DNA from: Lachnospiraceae bacterium
Lineage (GTDB): Bacteria; Bacillota; Clostridia; Lachnospirales; Lachnospiraceae
Reading direction: 5' to 3'
Length of the DNA: 64,000 nucleotides
NCBI GenBank assembly: GCA_028689655.1
Contig: JAQVCT010000004.1
Location: 124,001-188,000 of the forward strand
The number at the start of each line of letters is the position of its first letter. The stretch's first letter is position 1. The translations under genes and the position numbers were made by a program. The notes under the pieces are model-generated. The model saw only the letters and a program-made list of their open reading frames with translations. It was not told the DNA's origin and searched no databases. This document shows positions 52,852 through 61,334 of the stretch, piece after piece.

Positions 52852-54204
52852 TTACAGATAGCGTACATAGATCATTGCCATGGTCACCAACATGACGAGT
52901 ATCGTGGCAGGCACCATAGTCTTACAGTATTCACCCCATTTTACCACATAGCCATGTTTGGAGGCGGTAGCAATACCGACGACATTCGCTGAGGCACCGA
53001 TTGGAGTCGCACTACCGCCAATATCTGTTCCCATTGCCAATGCCCATACCAGGATGGAAAGTGGAACTCCCGTGGTAGCTGCCAGACTGCTGATGACCGG
53101 TACCATAGTCGCTGCAAAAGGAATGTTATCGATAAATGCGCTGGCGATAGCAGAGAGCCAAAGAATAATACATACCATAATGAACGTATTGTCTCCGCTG
53201 GCTTTTCCGATAAATCCTGCCAGAAGTTCCAACAGTTTAGTCTGTTCCAATCCACCTACTACGATGAACAGACCGATAAAGAATAATAATGTCTTATAAT
53301 CCAGTTTTCTCAATAGTGCAAATGCGTCGCCTGCGCTGAGCAGTGTCGCTGCTCCGATGGTCACACCGATGAATGCCACGGTCAATCCTGTGTATGCATG
53401 AGTTACCAGTAAGATTACCGCACTGAAAAAAATCACGGTACTTGCAACAAATTTACGTTTGCTCTGAATGGCATCCGTGGGTTTTAAGCTGGCACATGCC
53501 TGCTCCAGTTCTGTATCTCCGCCACCCAGTGTCTTTCCCAGCGTAAGGGTAAAGTACACAATGATCAACACCAGGGATACCAGGGCAATAAGTCCCGTAT
53601 TCTGTAAGAAATCTGCAAAAGAATATCCCAGAGATGTTCCTATGATAATGTTAGGCGGATCTCCACACATAGTTGCCGACCCTCCCAGGTTCGCACAGAA
53701 CACTTCCGCCAGGATCATTGGTACTGGTTTAAAGTGCAGCAATTCTGCCAGTTCGATGGTCACTGCTGCCAGGAATAGGATAACGGTAATGCTGTCAATA
53801 AACATGGATAAAAATGCAGATAGTATCATAAATGTCAAAAAGATCTTCTGCGTCTTATATTTTACCAGTTTGGCGATTTTCAGGCAAAGCCAGCGGAAAA
53901 ATCCTGCCTCCGCCATGCCTTCCACCATGATCATCATACCCGCGATGAAAATAATCGTAGCCCAGTTGATTCCCGAGGATGTCTCCCCACTCTCCGCAGC
54001 CGCGATCCAGAAGTTCCCCGTAAATAAACTCTGGAGATTCAGCGTCTCACTGATTGCATCAAAGCTATGCATGCCAATACCAAACACCAGTACCAGGGTC
54101 AGCAGGCCACAGCCCAATGTCACTATATGTCTCTCCCACACTTCTGTTATAATCAAGATAAACATTAACAGAAATATACTCAATGCCAAAATTTTAATTA
54201 TCAT
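52852..54204 (-). CDS. ArsB/NhaD-type ion transporter
   Basis: A 450-residue polytopic protein of the ion transporter superfamily (ArsB/NhaD/SLC13-like). FIAGMMIMVEGMAEAGFFRWL near residue 90, ANLGGSATMCGDPPNIIIGTSLGYSFADFL near residue 170 and the mirrored DIGGSATPIGASANVVGIATASKHGY near residue 415 are the paired signature loops. It exports or imports an anion or exchanges Na+ and H+. Without arsR or arsA neighbours, arsenite transport is not supported; substrate unknown. Confidence 0.88.
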   Translation of the reverse strand: MIIKILALSIFLLMFILIITEVWERHIVTLGCGLLTLVLVFGIGMHSFDAISETLNLQSLFTGNFWIAAAESGETSSGINWATIIFIAGMMIMVEGMAEAGFFRWLCLKIAKLVKYKTQKIFLTFMILSAFLSMFIDSITVILFLAAVTIELAELLHFKPVPMILAEVFCANLGGSATMCGDPPNIIIGTSLGYSFADFLQNTGLIALVSLVLIIVYFTLTLGKTLGGGDTELEQACASLKPTDAIQSKRKFVASTVIFFSAVILLVTHAYTGLTVAFIGVTIGAATLLSAGDAFALLRKLDYKTLLFFIGLFIVVGGLEQTKLLELLAGFIGKASGDNTFIMVCIILWLSAIASAFIDNIPFAATMVPVISSLAATTGVPLSILVWALAMGTDIGGSATPIGASANVVGIATASKHGYVVKWGEYCKTMVPATILVMLVTMAMIYVRYL

Positions 54205-54306
54205 CTGTATTCAATTCTCCTCCATTTCTATGATATCCGAACAAACAGGAACACCAGAAATAAGTACCCTTCTATTCCGGGTACCAAAAAGTGCCATGCT
54301 TATTCA

Positions 54307-54735
54307 TTAAGCAAATTTGTAATGGAGTTTGTCTTTTTGACCATCTTTCTCATGGATAAAGTTGATAATGACACCCCGACCCTGTGCCAAAAACAAAATA
54401 AAGGTCGTTGCCAATAAATAGAAAAACAGAAAAACCGTTGATAGATATACCAACAGTAAATGAATAAATTGAACCATCTGGCTGTTTCTCGCCTGGTTCG
54501 CTCTCAAGGTCTCTGATAAGATAGGATTGCTGTCTCCAGTAGTGGAAACTTCCTCAGAATTTACGTGTTCAAATATTACCACTGCTTCCTCTGCAATATT
54601 CTGTGCTCCCGATGCCAGCTGCATACTGGAAGGCATAGTATGGGTTCCGATGTTGGCTGTCAATATCCCAAGCGCAATGATCATACCCGTTAAAATTAAA
54701 CATATTCTTTTCTCTACGCTGTCTTCTGAAAACAT
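54307..54735 (-). CDS. Small membrane protein of unknown function
   Basis: A 142-residue protein with two predicted membrane helices (about residues 10-30 and 92-120) and a polar extracytoplasmic loop between them. I do not recognise the family. The start at 54735 (MFSEDSV) has AGAGGTG upstream. It lies directly downstream of the deacetylase gene (67-bp gap), so the two may be co-transcribed and act at the envelope. Confidence 0.65.
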   Translation of the reverse strand: MFSEDSVEKRICLILTGMIIALGILTANIGTHTMPSSMQLASGAQNIAEEAVVIFEHVNSEEVSTTGDSNPILSETLRANQARNSQMVQFIHLLLVYLSTVFLFFYLLATTFILFLAQGRGVIINFIHEKDGQKDKLHYKFA

Positions 54736-54802
54736 CTTCGCACCTCTTCTGATGCATTGTAGCACAAAGGAGATGCGAAGTAAATCCTTGATTTGGTATA
54801 TT

Positions 54803-55570
54803 TTAATCCGGAATCTGCCGCCCTTCATGATCCATATGATACTTCTCTCTGATAATCAGCTGTGACAGGGGCACGAAGGTATAGCCTTTCTCCTTCAGAC
54901 TGGTAATCATAGCGTCCAGCGCCTGGGCAGTGTATTTTGCCCCATTGTGGCAGAGGATGATGCTGCCATTTCCCAGGTGCTTGTGATTACAGACCGTGTT
55001 GATGATGGAATCCACACCGTAGTCCTTCCAGTCCAGACTGTCGCAATCCCACTGTATGGGATAATAGCCGCAGTCCTTTGCCACTTTGATCACCGCATTG
55101 TCATAGTCTCCGTAGGGCGGTCGGAATAGGAACATCTCGTAGCCTGTGAGGTTTTTCACTTTATCATGAACCTTCATCAACTCCTGCTTTTTCTCCTCAT
55201 CGGAGATCTGACTCATATTCTTATGATTCTCACTGTGATTGCCAAGGTCATGCCCCTCTGCCAGTATCAGCTTCACATCCTCCGGATAGCTGTCCACCCA
55301 TCCTCCGGTCATAAAGAAAGTGACATGGACGTCATGTTTTTTCAGAATCTCCATGATCTGTTTCGTATCCTCATTTCCCCAGGCAGCGTCAAAGGTCAGG
55401 GCGATCTCCGGTTTCTCCGTCTGCACGCAGTAGATGGGAAGCTCTCTTCCATCCACACTGTTACTGACACTGATCATATCCTGCATATGTCCAGGCACAT
55501 ACAGTGTCACCATCAGCAGTAACATCAATGCTCCCACGATGGCGATTCCTTTCCACCGTTCTGTGGACAT
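54803..55570 (-). CDS. Polysaccharide deacetylase, PdaA/PdaB-like
   Basis: A 255-residue NodB-homology (CE4) enzyme anchored by one N-terminal helix (about residues 8-26). The metal-binding motifs are TFDAAWG (in place of TFDDG, the variant seen in sporulation PdaB-like proteins), NHSENH, and the catalytic FRPPYGDYD. It probably deacetylates peptidoglycan or another envelope polysaccharide. The start at 55570 has GGAAAG 7 nt before it. A TTG at 55633 also has a GGGAG, but that GGGAG is the arm of a terminator hairpin. Confidence 0.9.
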   Translation of the reverse strand: MSTERWKGIAIVGALMLLLMVTLYVPGHMQDMISVSNSVDGRELPIYCVQTEKPEIALTFDAAWGNEDTKQIMEILKKHDVHVTFFMTGGWVDSYPEDVKLILAEGHDLGNHSENHKNMSQISDEEKKQELMKVHDKVKNLTGYEMFLFRPPYGDYDNAVIKVAKDCGYYPIQWDCDSLDWKDYGVDSIINTVCNHKHLGNGSIILCHNGAKYTAQALDAMITSLKEKGYTFVPLSQLIIREKYHMDHEGRQIPD

Positions 55571-55637
55571 CTTCTTGCTTTCCTGCAACATATGACCTGC
55601 AAAAGCTGTTATTTTTTTCCTATATTTTCTCAATATA

Positions 55638-55689
55638 AAACTCCCAGTTACACATCCTTTTCATGAAAAGTATATGTCTCCGGGAGTTT
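55638..55689 (-). terminator. Terminator hairpin between the Rrf2 and deacetylase genes
   Basis: AAACTCCC (55689-55682 on the minus strand) pairs with GGGAGTTT (55645-55638), with an inner CTTTT/AAAAG hairpin. A TTTTAT stretch follows. It lies about 130 bp after the Rrf2 stop codon, past the orphan frame at 55704-55835. Confidence 0.6.
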
Positions 55690-55703
55690 GCATATGCGCC
55701 TAT

Positions 55704-55835
55704 TTACTTATCACCTATGAGAATATCTTTTGATTCCTCTTTCTGCTCCTCTACGAGCTTTCCAGCAGAACGTTTCTCTCTCACTGTGACATCCTCAAAT
55801 TCCTCTTTTGTGTCACAGGCACTAAATGTTATAGT
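55704..55835 (-). pseudogene. Orphan 43-codon frame, possible gene remnant
   Basis: A minus-strand frame running from an in-frame stop to TAA codes for a charged peptide (CDTKEEFEDVTVREKRSAGK... ending KESKDILIGDK-like) with amino-acid composition like real protein. It has no ATG, GTG or TTG at its start and overlaps the last codons of the Rrf2 gene in another frame. It could be the tail of a gene disrupted upstream, a frameshifted extension of the Rrf2 protein, or chance. Confidence 0.3.
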
Positions 55836-56262
55836 TCAATGCAGCCAGGCGTTTTTCCTGATTCTCCACCAGATCGGCGATGGTCACATGATCTACCACA
55901 CCATTGATGGCGTCATTTAACTGCTTCCATACAGTCAATGTCTCACAGGTATCGCATCGGTCGCATTCATTTTTCTCATCATCCAGGCATGCCACGGGGC
56001 TGAGACTTCCCTCCGTCAGTCGCAGGATCATGCCCACCGTATAATTCTGTGGCTCCTTCGCGATCTTGTAGCCTCCCTGAGCACCGCGTACACTTTTTAC
56101 ATACCCCGCTTTATTCAGCACCGCGATGATCTGCTCCAGATATTTTTCTGATATCTCCTGTCTTTTTGCTATTTGTTTCACTTTGATATATTCACCATTA
56201 TTGTTGGTGGCAAGATCCAGCATAACACGCACCGCGTATCTGCCTCTTGTTGAAATCTTCAT
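55822..56262 (-). CDS. Rrf2-family transcriptional regulator (IscR/CymR-like)
   Basis: A 146-residue winged-helix regulator. MKISTRGRYAVRVMLDLA at the N-terminus and the recognition helix region ISEKYLEQIIAVLNKAGYVKSVRGAQGGY are diagnostic. Four cysteines lie together near residue 90-105 (C-x7-C-x2-C-x2-C, in CLDDEKNECDRCDTC), more than the three of IscR; they could bind an iron-sulfur cluster. It follows the C-S lyase gene by 79 bp, and metNIQ and cysK lie within 7 kb, so control of sulfur or cysteine metabolism is likely. Confidence 0.92.
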   Translation of the reverse strand: MKISTRGRYAVRVMLDLATNNNGEYIKVKQIAKRQEISEKYLEQIIAVLNKAGYVKSVRGAQGGYKIAKEPQNYTVGMILRLTEGSLSPVACLDDEKNECDRCDTCETLTVWKQLNDAINGVVDHVTIADLVENQEKRLAALNYNI

Positions 56263-56341
56263 GATGTGTCCCTCCGTTATTGAACATCAACCCATTTTAA
56301 TTTGTCCTGTTTACTCCTGATTTGCCATATATTCCGGTCCA

Positions 56342-57517
56342 TTACAATCCCTGCACAGCTGTCTCCAACTGTTCCAGTGCTTTCTGCAGGACACTTCTTG
56401 GGCAAGTCATATTGATGCGTTGGAACTGTCCTGCCTGTTTGCCAAACATACTCCCTGCATCCAGCCATAGCTTTGCTTTATTTACCATGAGATCCTCCAA
56501 TGCTTCATCGGATAGCCCCAATCCTGTACAGTCCAGCCAGATGAGATAGGTGCCTTCCGGCTCCACCAGATGGATCTGTGGGATGCGTGTCGCCAGGAAA
56601 TGACGGGCAAAATCCAGATTGCCTTTCAGATAGGTCTTCAATTCCCCAAGCCATCTGTCTCCCTTTTCATAGGCAGTCCTGCATGCCACCAGACCCAGAC
56701 AGTTGATCTCATCGTAGGCTGCGCCATTGTGGATAGCGTCCTCGATCTTCTCACGCATCTGTGGATTCTTCACGAAAATATTGGAGGTCTGTAACCCTGC
56801 CAGATTAAAGGTCTTGCTGGGTGCAGTACAGATCACACTATGGTCTGCCGCCTGTCCAGAGATGCTGGCAAATATGGTATGGGGATGTCCCTCATAGGTA
56901 AAGTCACAATGAATCTCATCAGAGACCACTATGACGCCATGCTGTACGCAGATGTCCGCCACCTTTTCCAGTTCCTCCCTGGTCCACACCCGTCCCACAG
57001 GATTATGGGGGCTGCACAGGATAAACATCTTCACCTGATTTTCTACGACCTTTTTCTCAAAATCTGCCACGTCCATCTCATAATGTCCATCTCTATACAC
57101 CAGTTCATTGATCACCAGTTTGCGACGGTTGGCAAGCACTGAATTGGTAAATGGATAGTACACAGGTGTCTGGATCATGATGGCATCATTTTCACTGGTC
57201 AGTGCCCGGATGGCTGCATTGATGGCAAATACCACGCCCGGTGTCTTTATCAGCCATTCTTCCTGAGGCGTCCACTGAAAATGTCTGGTGAACCATCCTG
57301 CCACAGCCTGATAGTATGCACTCTTCACCTCAGAATATCCAAAAATTCCGTGGGATACCGCCTCATGTAAGGCTTCCAGGACTTCTTCCGGTGCACGGAA
57401 ATCCATATCCGCCACCCACAACGGTAAGACATCCGCCGGTTTTCCCCGCTCCGCTGCGAAATCATATTTTAAACTGTTGGTATTTCTCCTATCTATTATC
57501 TCATCGAAATTTGTCAT
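56342..57517 (-). CDS. MalY/PatB-type PLP aminotransferase, probable cystathionine beta-lyase
   Basis: A 391-residue fold-type I PLP enzyme. MTNFDEIIDRRNTNSLKYD, LPLWVADMDFRAPEEVLEAL, SPHNPVGRVWTREEL, VVSDEIHCDF and the PLP-lysine region APSKTFNLAGLQTSN are the PatB/MalY signature. The family cleaves cystathionine to homocysteine or acts as cysteine desulfhydrase. The start at 57517 has AAAGGAG upstream; the frame upstream of it only translates a structured repeat (57554-57682). The nearest promoter is at 57688-57716, so the mRNA has a leader of about 160 nt containing that repeat. Confidence 0.93.
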   Translation of the reverse strand: MTNFDEIIDRRNTNSLKYDFAAERGKPADVLPLWVADMDFRAPEEVLEALHEAVSHGIFGYSEVKSAYYQAVAGWFTRHFQWTPQEEWLIKTPGVVFAINAAIRALTSENDAIMIQTPVYYPFTNSVLANRRKLVINELVYRDGHYEMDVADFEKKVVENQVKMFILCSPHNPVGRVWTREELEKVADICVQHGVIVVSDEIHCDFTYEGHPHTIFASISGQAADHSVICTAPSKTFNLAGLQTSNIFVKNPQMREKIEDAIHNGAAYDEINCLGLVACRTAYEKGDRWLGELKTYLKGNLDFARHFLATRIPQIHLVEPEGTYLIWLDCTGLGLSDEALEDLMVNKAKLWLDAGSMFGKQAGQFQRINMTCPRSVLQKALEQLETAVQGL

Positions 57518-57553
57518 AAAGGTCTCCTTTGTCGTTGTCTTACTACTACTTGA

Positions 57554-57682
57554 CTCTGCGCGTATAAGCAGAGACTCGAAAATCTGTCGATTTTCTCGTT
57601 CGCTTCGCTCGCCAAATAGCCAAAAGCACAACTTTGCATGCAAGCATGCCGTTGTCTTTTGTCAACTTGGCTCTGCTTATAC
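57554..57682 (-). repeat. Structured repeat element, copy B, in the patB-like leader
   Basis: Read on the minus strand, GTATAAGCAGAG (57682-57671) pairs with CTCTGCTTATAC (57573-57562), a perfect 12-bp closing stem. Inside are CAAAAG/CTTTTG, ACAAC/GTTGT, a CATGCTTGCATG core, ATTTGGCGA and an AAAATC/GATTTT hairpin. CTCTGC of the closing arm can pair instead with GCAGAG at 57559-57554, giving mutually exclusive folds. The landmarks match copy A at 34802-34950 in order. It may act as RNA structure in the mRNA leader or simply be a mobile repeat. Confidence 0.7.
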
Positions 57683-57687
57683 CGTAT

Positions 57688-57716
57688 ATCATATCACTTT
57701 AGTAGGAATTAATCAA
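57688..57716 (-). promoter_or_regulatory. Promoter of the PatB/MalY-like gene
   Basis: On the minus strand TTGATT (57716-57711) and TATGAT (57693-57688) are separated by 17 bp. Transcription would start near 57681, exactly at the edge of the structured repeat. Confidence 0.7.
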
Positions 57717-57752
57717 GAGGGCAAAAGACAAAGGAGATTGTCAAATACTTAC

Positions 57753-59219
57753 TTAGTTCAATGTAATGGGAATAGTAGCGCGCTGTTCATTAAAATAGGC
57801 ACTTCCGCACTTATCAAATACCGTTATCCCGTTTACCTTTACGGTCTGATAATGGGCAACCCCTTCGTCTGTGATATCATACAGGGTGACCGTGATGGTT
57901 CCTGTCTTAGGTCCATTCTGTCCCGCCTGCATACCCTCATTATAGGAATTGTTATGCTGTTCCTGTAACTTCTGCTGATATCTCTCCGCAAAATTCTGTG
58001 TTGCCCTCTGTAAATCCGCGGCCATGGTATCTATGGAGGTGTCTGCCGTATAATCGGTGGGCAATGAAGTTCCCATTCTCCCATTCATCTCACCGTACAG
58101 ACCATTCAATCCGCCGCACAGTTTTCCTGCTGCATCCCTTTGTCCCGCTGCTCTTCCCATTTCATAGACCATTTCAACATATCCTGCCATCTCCGAAAAA
58201 GAATTTTCTGCTGAAGCTTGTACGCCCTTATTTGTAATCGCTGACGCAATGAGCGTTTTTCCATCAGCGACAGATTTTTTTGTTTCTTCCAGCTCCCCCT
58301 GTACCTCTTCCATTCTGTTCTCAACGGTAACAACTCTTACTTCCACTGTGGAAAGAGTATTTCCCAGATCGCCTTCGCTTCCTGCGAACCCGTACTCGGC
58401 AGCTAATTCATAGACACTCTTCCCGTCTGCTCCATTCTGTCCATCCTTTCCATTCTCTCCATTCGCACCATCTTTCCCATTCTCTCCGTTCGCCCCGTCC
58501 ATTCCATTCTCTCCGTCTGCACCTTTTTCTCCGTTTTTCCCATCTTCTCCGTTGGCACCATTTTGACCATCCTGGCCATGAACGCCATTCTCACCGTCTT
58601 TCCCATCCTGGCCATTCTTACCATCGGTACCAGCACTTCCATCCTGGCCATTCTCTCCATCTTTTCCCTTCTCACCGCTCTCGCCTTTTTCTGCAGTCTG
58701 TTTCATTTCCTGCAGTTCATGGTTGCTCTTCATGAGTTCTTCCACTCTTTCCACGACCTTGCTATACTGCCGTTCCAGTACCGACTGTTCGGACTCCACC
58801 TTCACTGTGTCTTCCTGCGTGGACTGCTCTGACTGCACGATGACTTTCTGTGTTTCCTCCGCCACTCTGTTCTTCACCGCCACATAATAGATCGTTCTTC
58901 CCATGAGCGCCACCACCAGAAATGCGACCCCAACGATGCTGCCAATCCGCACAACTCGTTCCACATCGCTCTCCAGATCCATTCCCTTGAGATAGAAAAT
59001 TGCATTCTGAGAGAACTGCTTAATTTGATTTATCATATGATTCTTAATCTGACCTGTTTTTCCTTTTATAGACTCTTTTCCCTGAACGGAGTCCTTATCC
59101 ATTATGAACACTTTCTTTTTTACAGAATCCTTCTCTTTTACGGACTCTTCCCTTTTTACGGAATCCTTCTTTTTTACGGAATCCTCCCTTTGCAGCCTTG
59201 TTTTTAGTTTTTCGAACAT
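57753..59219 (-). CDS. Membrane-anchored collagen-like (Gly-X-Y) protein
   Basis: A 488-residue protein in four parts: a cytoplasmic N-terminus with degenerate repeats of the type KxDSVKKKDSVK (residues about 10-55), one membrane helix (about 92-112), a coiled-coil stalk, and an uninterrupted collagen-like run of about 30 Gly-X-Y triplets (about residues 180-270, GENGKDGANGEDG type). This is followed by GKSVYELAAEYGFAGSEGDL, a motif often seen after collagen-like runs in Firmicutes and phage proteins, then a second coiled coil and a beta-rich C-terminus. The Asp/Asn/Lys-rich triplets suggest a charge-stabilised triple helix outside the cell. No sortase motif. Function unknown; adhesion is possible. 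Confidence 0.9.
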   Translation of the reverse strand: MFEKLKTRLQREDSVKKKDSVKREESVKEKDSVKKKVFIMDKDSVQGKESIKGKTGQIKNHMINQIKQFSQNAIFYLKGMDLESDVERVVRIGSIVGVAFLVVALMGRTIYYVAVKNRVAEETQKVIVQSEQSTQEDTVKVESEQSVLERQYSKVVERVEELMKSNHELQEMKQTAEKGESGEKGKDGENGQDGSAGTDGKNGQDGKDGENGVHGQDGQNGANGEDGKNGEKGADGENGMDGANGENGKDGANGENGKDGQNGADGKSVYELAAEYGFAGSEGDLGNTLSTVEVRVVTVENRMEEVQGELEETKKSVADGKTLIASAITNKGVQASAENSFSEMAGYVEMVYEMGRAAGQRDAAGKLCGGLNGLYGEMNGRMGTSLPTDYTADTSIDTMAADLQRATQNFAERYQQKLQEQHNNSYNEGMQAGQNGPKTGTITVTLYDITDEGVAHYQTVKVNGITVFDKCGSAYFNEQRATIPITLN

Positions 59220-59632
59220 TGTTTACCTTCGCCTGTACTCACTACAGGCATCCTTTCTCATTGCTGTTATCTTGCTGTTTTTTTGCTGATTTCTTTACTG
59301 CTTTTCTGTTAACTTCTTTGTTCATTTTTTAATACTTTTTCGTTAACTTTTTACTGCTTTTTTGCTGATTTTACTGCTTTTGTTGGCTTCTCTGCGGGGG
59401 ATTGCCAAGGTCTTTACTGCTGTGTTCCATGTAATGTTGGGAAAATCTGCACCGAAATGGTGACTCATAGTGAGATACCGGAATGGTATCTGTATAGAAT
59501 TGGATCATAAAAAGAAAAATCCAAGCACCAGAATTAAATTCCTCGTGCTTGGATAATATATCATATACGTTTTTTCATGTCAAGTACCTTTATACTATTT
59601 TTTTAGGATACTTTTTTCGCTTTTTTTCCTGC
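59220..59632. other. Intergenic region between collagen-like gene and metQ
   Basis: About 410 bp. The half near 59280-59400 is T-rich with loosely repeated TTTACTGCTTTT blocks. A 41-codon minus-strand frame (59468-59343, begins MSHHFGADFPN, Lys/Ser-rich end) has no convincing ribosome binding site, and I do not call it. A small GATACC/GGTATC hairpin lies at 59474-59490 and the metQ terminator at 59508-59554. Confidence 0.5.
59508..59554 (-). terminator. Terminator of the metNIQ operon
   Basis: On the minus strand ATCCAAGCAC (59554-59545) pairs with GTGCTTGGAT (59528-59519), followed by TTTTTCTTTTT. It lies about 80 bp after the metQ stop codon. Confidence 0.85.
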
Positions 59633-60538
59633 TTAGTTAAACGGAACTACTGCTCCATCATAAGTATCCTGGATGAATTTCTTAATATCATCAGATTTTA
59701 AAGTATCTACCAAAGCTTTGATACCTTCGTTATTCTCGTTTCCCTCTTTCACAGCAATGATGTTTACATAAGTCTTTGCCGCCTCTGAATCTGCCTGCTC
59801 ATATGCTACCGCATCTTTGCCCACACTGTAGCCCGCTTCCAATGCATAGTTACCATTTAATACTACAAATGCTACTTCATCTTTTACTCTGGCTACCTGT
59901 GCTGCCTCCAGCTCTTTGATTTCAATATTTTTAGGATTCTCAGCAATATCATTGATGGTAGCTGTAAGACCAGCACCTTCTTTTAATGTGATGATACCGT
60001 TATCCTGTAATAACAATAATGCTCTTGCTTCGTTGGTAGTATCATTGGGTACTGCGATGGTGGCACCCTCTGTGATGTTTGCAAGATCTGACTCTGTTCC
60101 AGGATAAATGCCAAATGGTTCATAATGGATATCTCCAGCGTCTACCAGATGTGTTCCCTGCTCTTCATTGAACTGATCCAGGTATGGTACGTGCTGGAAG
60201 TAGTTTGCGTCAAAGTCTCCGCTCTCCACTACTAAGTTGGGCTGTACATAATCATCAAATACGGTAACTTCCAGTGTCCATCCCTGTGCTGCAAGTAATG
60301 GCTTTGCTGCCTCCAGGATCTCAGCGTGTGGTGTTGCGGATGCTGCGATCTTGATGCTTCCTTTTTCCTCAACTGGTGCTGCCTCTGTAGCAGCGTCTGT
60401 TCCTGCTTCCGTGGTTGCAGCTTCTGTAACTGCAGCATCTCCTGCAGGTGTTTCTGTTGTGTCTGCCTTGCTGCCACATCCTGTAAGGGTACCCAGTGCC
60501 AATACAGCTGCAAGTGCTAATGCAAATGATTTCTTCAT
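59633..60538 (-). CDS. metQ: Methionine ABC transporter substrate-binding lipoprotein
   Basis: A 301-residue NlpA/MetQ-family lipoprotein. The signal peptide ends in LTGC (Cys20), followed by a Thr/Ala/Glu-rich linker. The binding domain has IKIAASATPHAEIL and FDANYFQHVPYLDQFN, the family blocks near residues 65 and 115. It delivers methionine to MetNI. The start at 60538 has AAGGAG upstream. It is the last gene of metN-metI-metQ, 130 bp after metI. Confidence 0.95.
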   Translation of the reverse strand: MKKSFALALAAVLALGTLTGCGSKADTTETPAGDAAVTEAATTEAGTDAATEAAPVEEKGSIKIAASATPHAEILEAAKPLLAAQGWTLEVTVFDDYVQPNLVVESGDFDANYFQHVPYLDQFNEEQGTHLVDAGDIHYEPFGIYPGTESDLANITEGATIAVPNDTTNEARALLLLQDNGIITLKEGAGLTATINDIAENPKNIEIKELEAAQVARVKDEVAFVVLNGNYALEAGYSVGKDAVAYEQADSEAAKTYVNIIAVKEGNENNEGIKALVDTLKSDDIKKFIQDTYDGAVVPFN

Positions 60539-60668
60539 AATTTTTCTCCTTTTCTCCAAACTGCTCCTCTTATATTTAAAGTTACCCCCGCAATATCACG
60601 AGCTAAACTTAAATATCTCTTACTACGTTTTTTTACTATATTTACAGCCAAATAATGTGTCAGTGAGC

Positions 60669-61334
60669 TTAACCCGTGATACGTTTATCCAGTTTCCTGG
60701 ACAGCTTCATGCCAATGACCTGCATGATCTGTACCAACGCCACCAGTAAGATAACGGTCACGATCATAATATCTGTCTGATATCTGTAATATCCATAACG
60801 AATGGCGATATCCCCAAGTCCGCCACCGCCTACAGTACCTGCCATCGCGGAATATCCTAAAATCGTACCTGTGGCTATGGTAGCCCCTACGATGAGAGAG
60901 GTTCTGGCTTCTGCCAGCAATACTTTCCAGATGATAGTCCAGAGACCGGCACCCATACTCTGTGCCGCTTCGATAACCCCTCTATCCACTTCCTGCAGGG
61001 AAGATTCCACGAGGCGGGCAATAAACGGTGCTGCTGCCAGCGTCAATGGTACGATGGTGGCTGTAGAACCATAGCTTTTTCCCACGATGACCTTGGTCAG
61101 TGGAATAATCAGGATCAACAGGATCAAAAACGGTACGGAACGCACGATATTCACTATGATATCCAGTACCTTATAGACCACAGCATTGGGGCGAAGTCCG
61201 TCTTTTGCTGTGACCACCAATGCAATTCCCAGTGGAAGTCCTATGACATATGCCATCAATGTGGATAACAATGTCATATATAATGTTGCTCCTGTTCCTT
61301 CTATTAACATGTTAATTGTCGTACTATCCCACAT
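60669..61334 (-). CDS. metI: Methionine ABC transporter permease
   Basis: A 221-residue permease with five to six helices and the MetI signature GLPLGIALV, NIVRSVPFLILLILIIPLTK and AGTVGGGGLGDIAIRYGYYRYQ. It overlaps metN by 11 bp, so translation is coupled. Confidence 0.97.
   Translation of the reverse strand: MWDSTTINMLIEGTGATLYMTLLSTLMAYVIGLPLGIALVVTAKDGLRPNAVVYKVLDIIVNIVRSVPFLILLILIIPLTKVIVGKSYGSTATIVPLTLAAAPFIARLVESSLQEVDRGVIEAAQSMGAGLWTIIWKVLLAEARTSLIVGATIATGTILGYSAMAGTVGGGGLGDIAIRYGYYRYQTDIMIVTVILLVALVQIMQVIGMKLSRKLDKRITG

Noticed and set aside
52852-54204. Arsenite efflux pump assignment (arsB)
   Set aside because: The fold and signature loops fit the wider ArsB/NhaD superfamily, and no arsenic-resistance gene is adjacent.
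57518-57643. Upstream extension of the PatB/MalY-like protein
   Set aside because: The extension translates the structured repeat; the proper start at 57517 has a strong ribosome binding site and the family N-terminus.
59343-59468. 41-codon minus-strand frame between metQ and the collagen-like gene
   Set aside because: It has an ATG but no convincing ribosome binding site, and its second half is repetitive Lys/Ser sequence.
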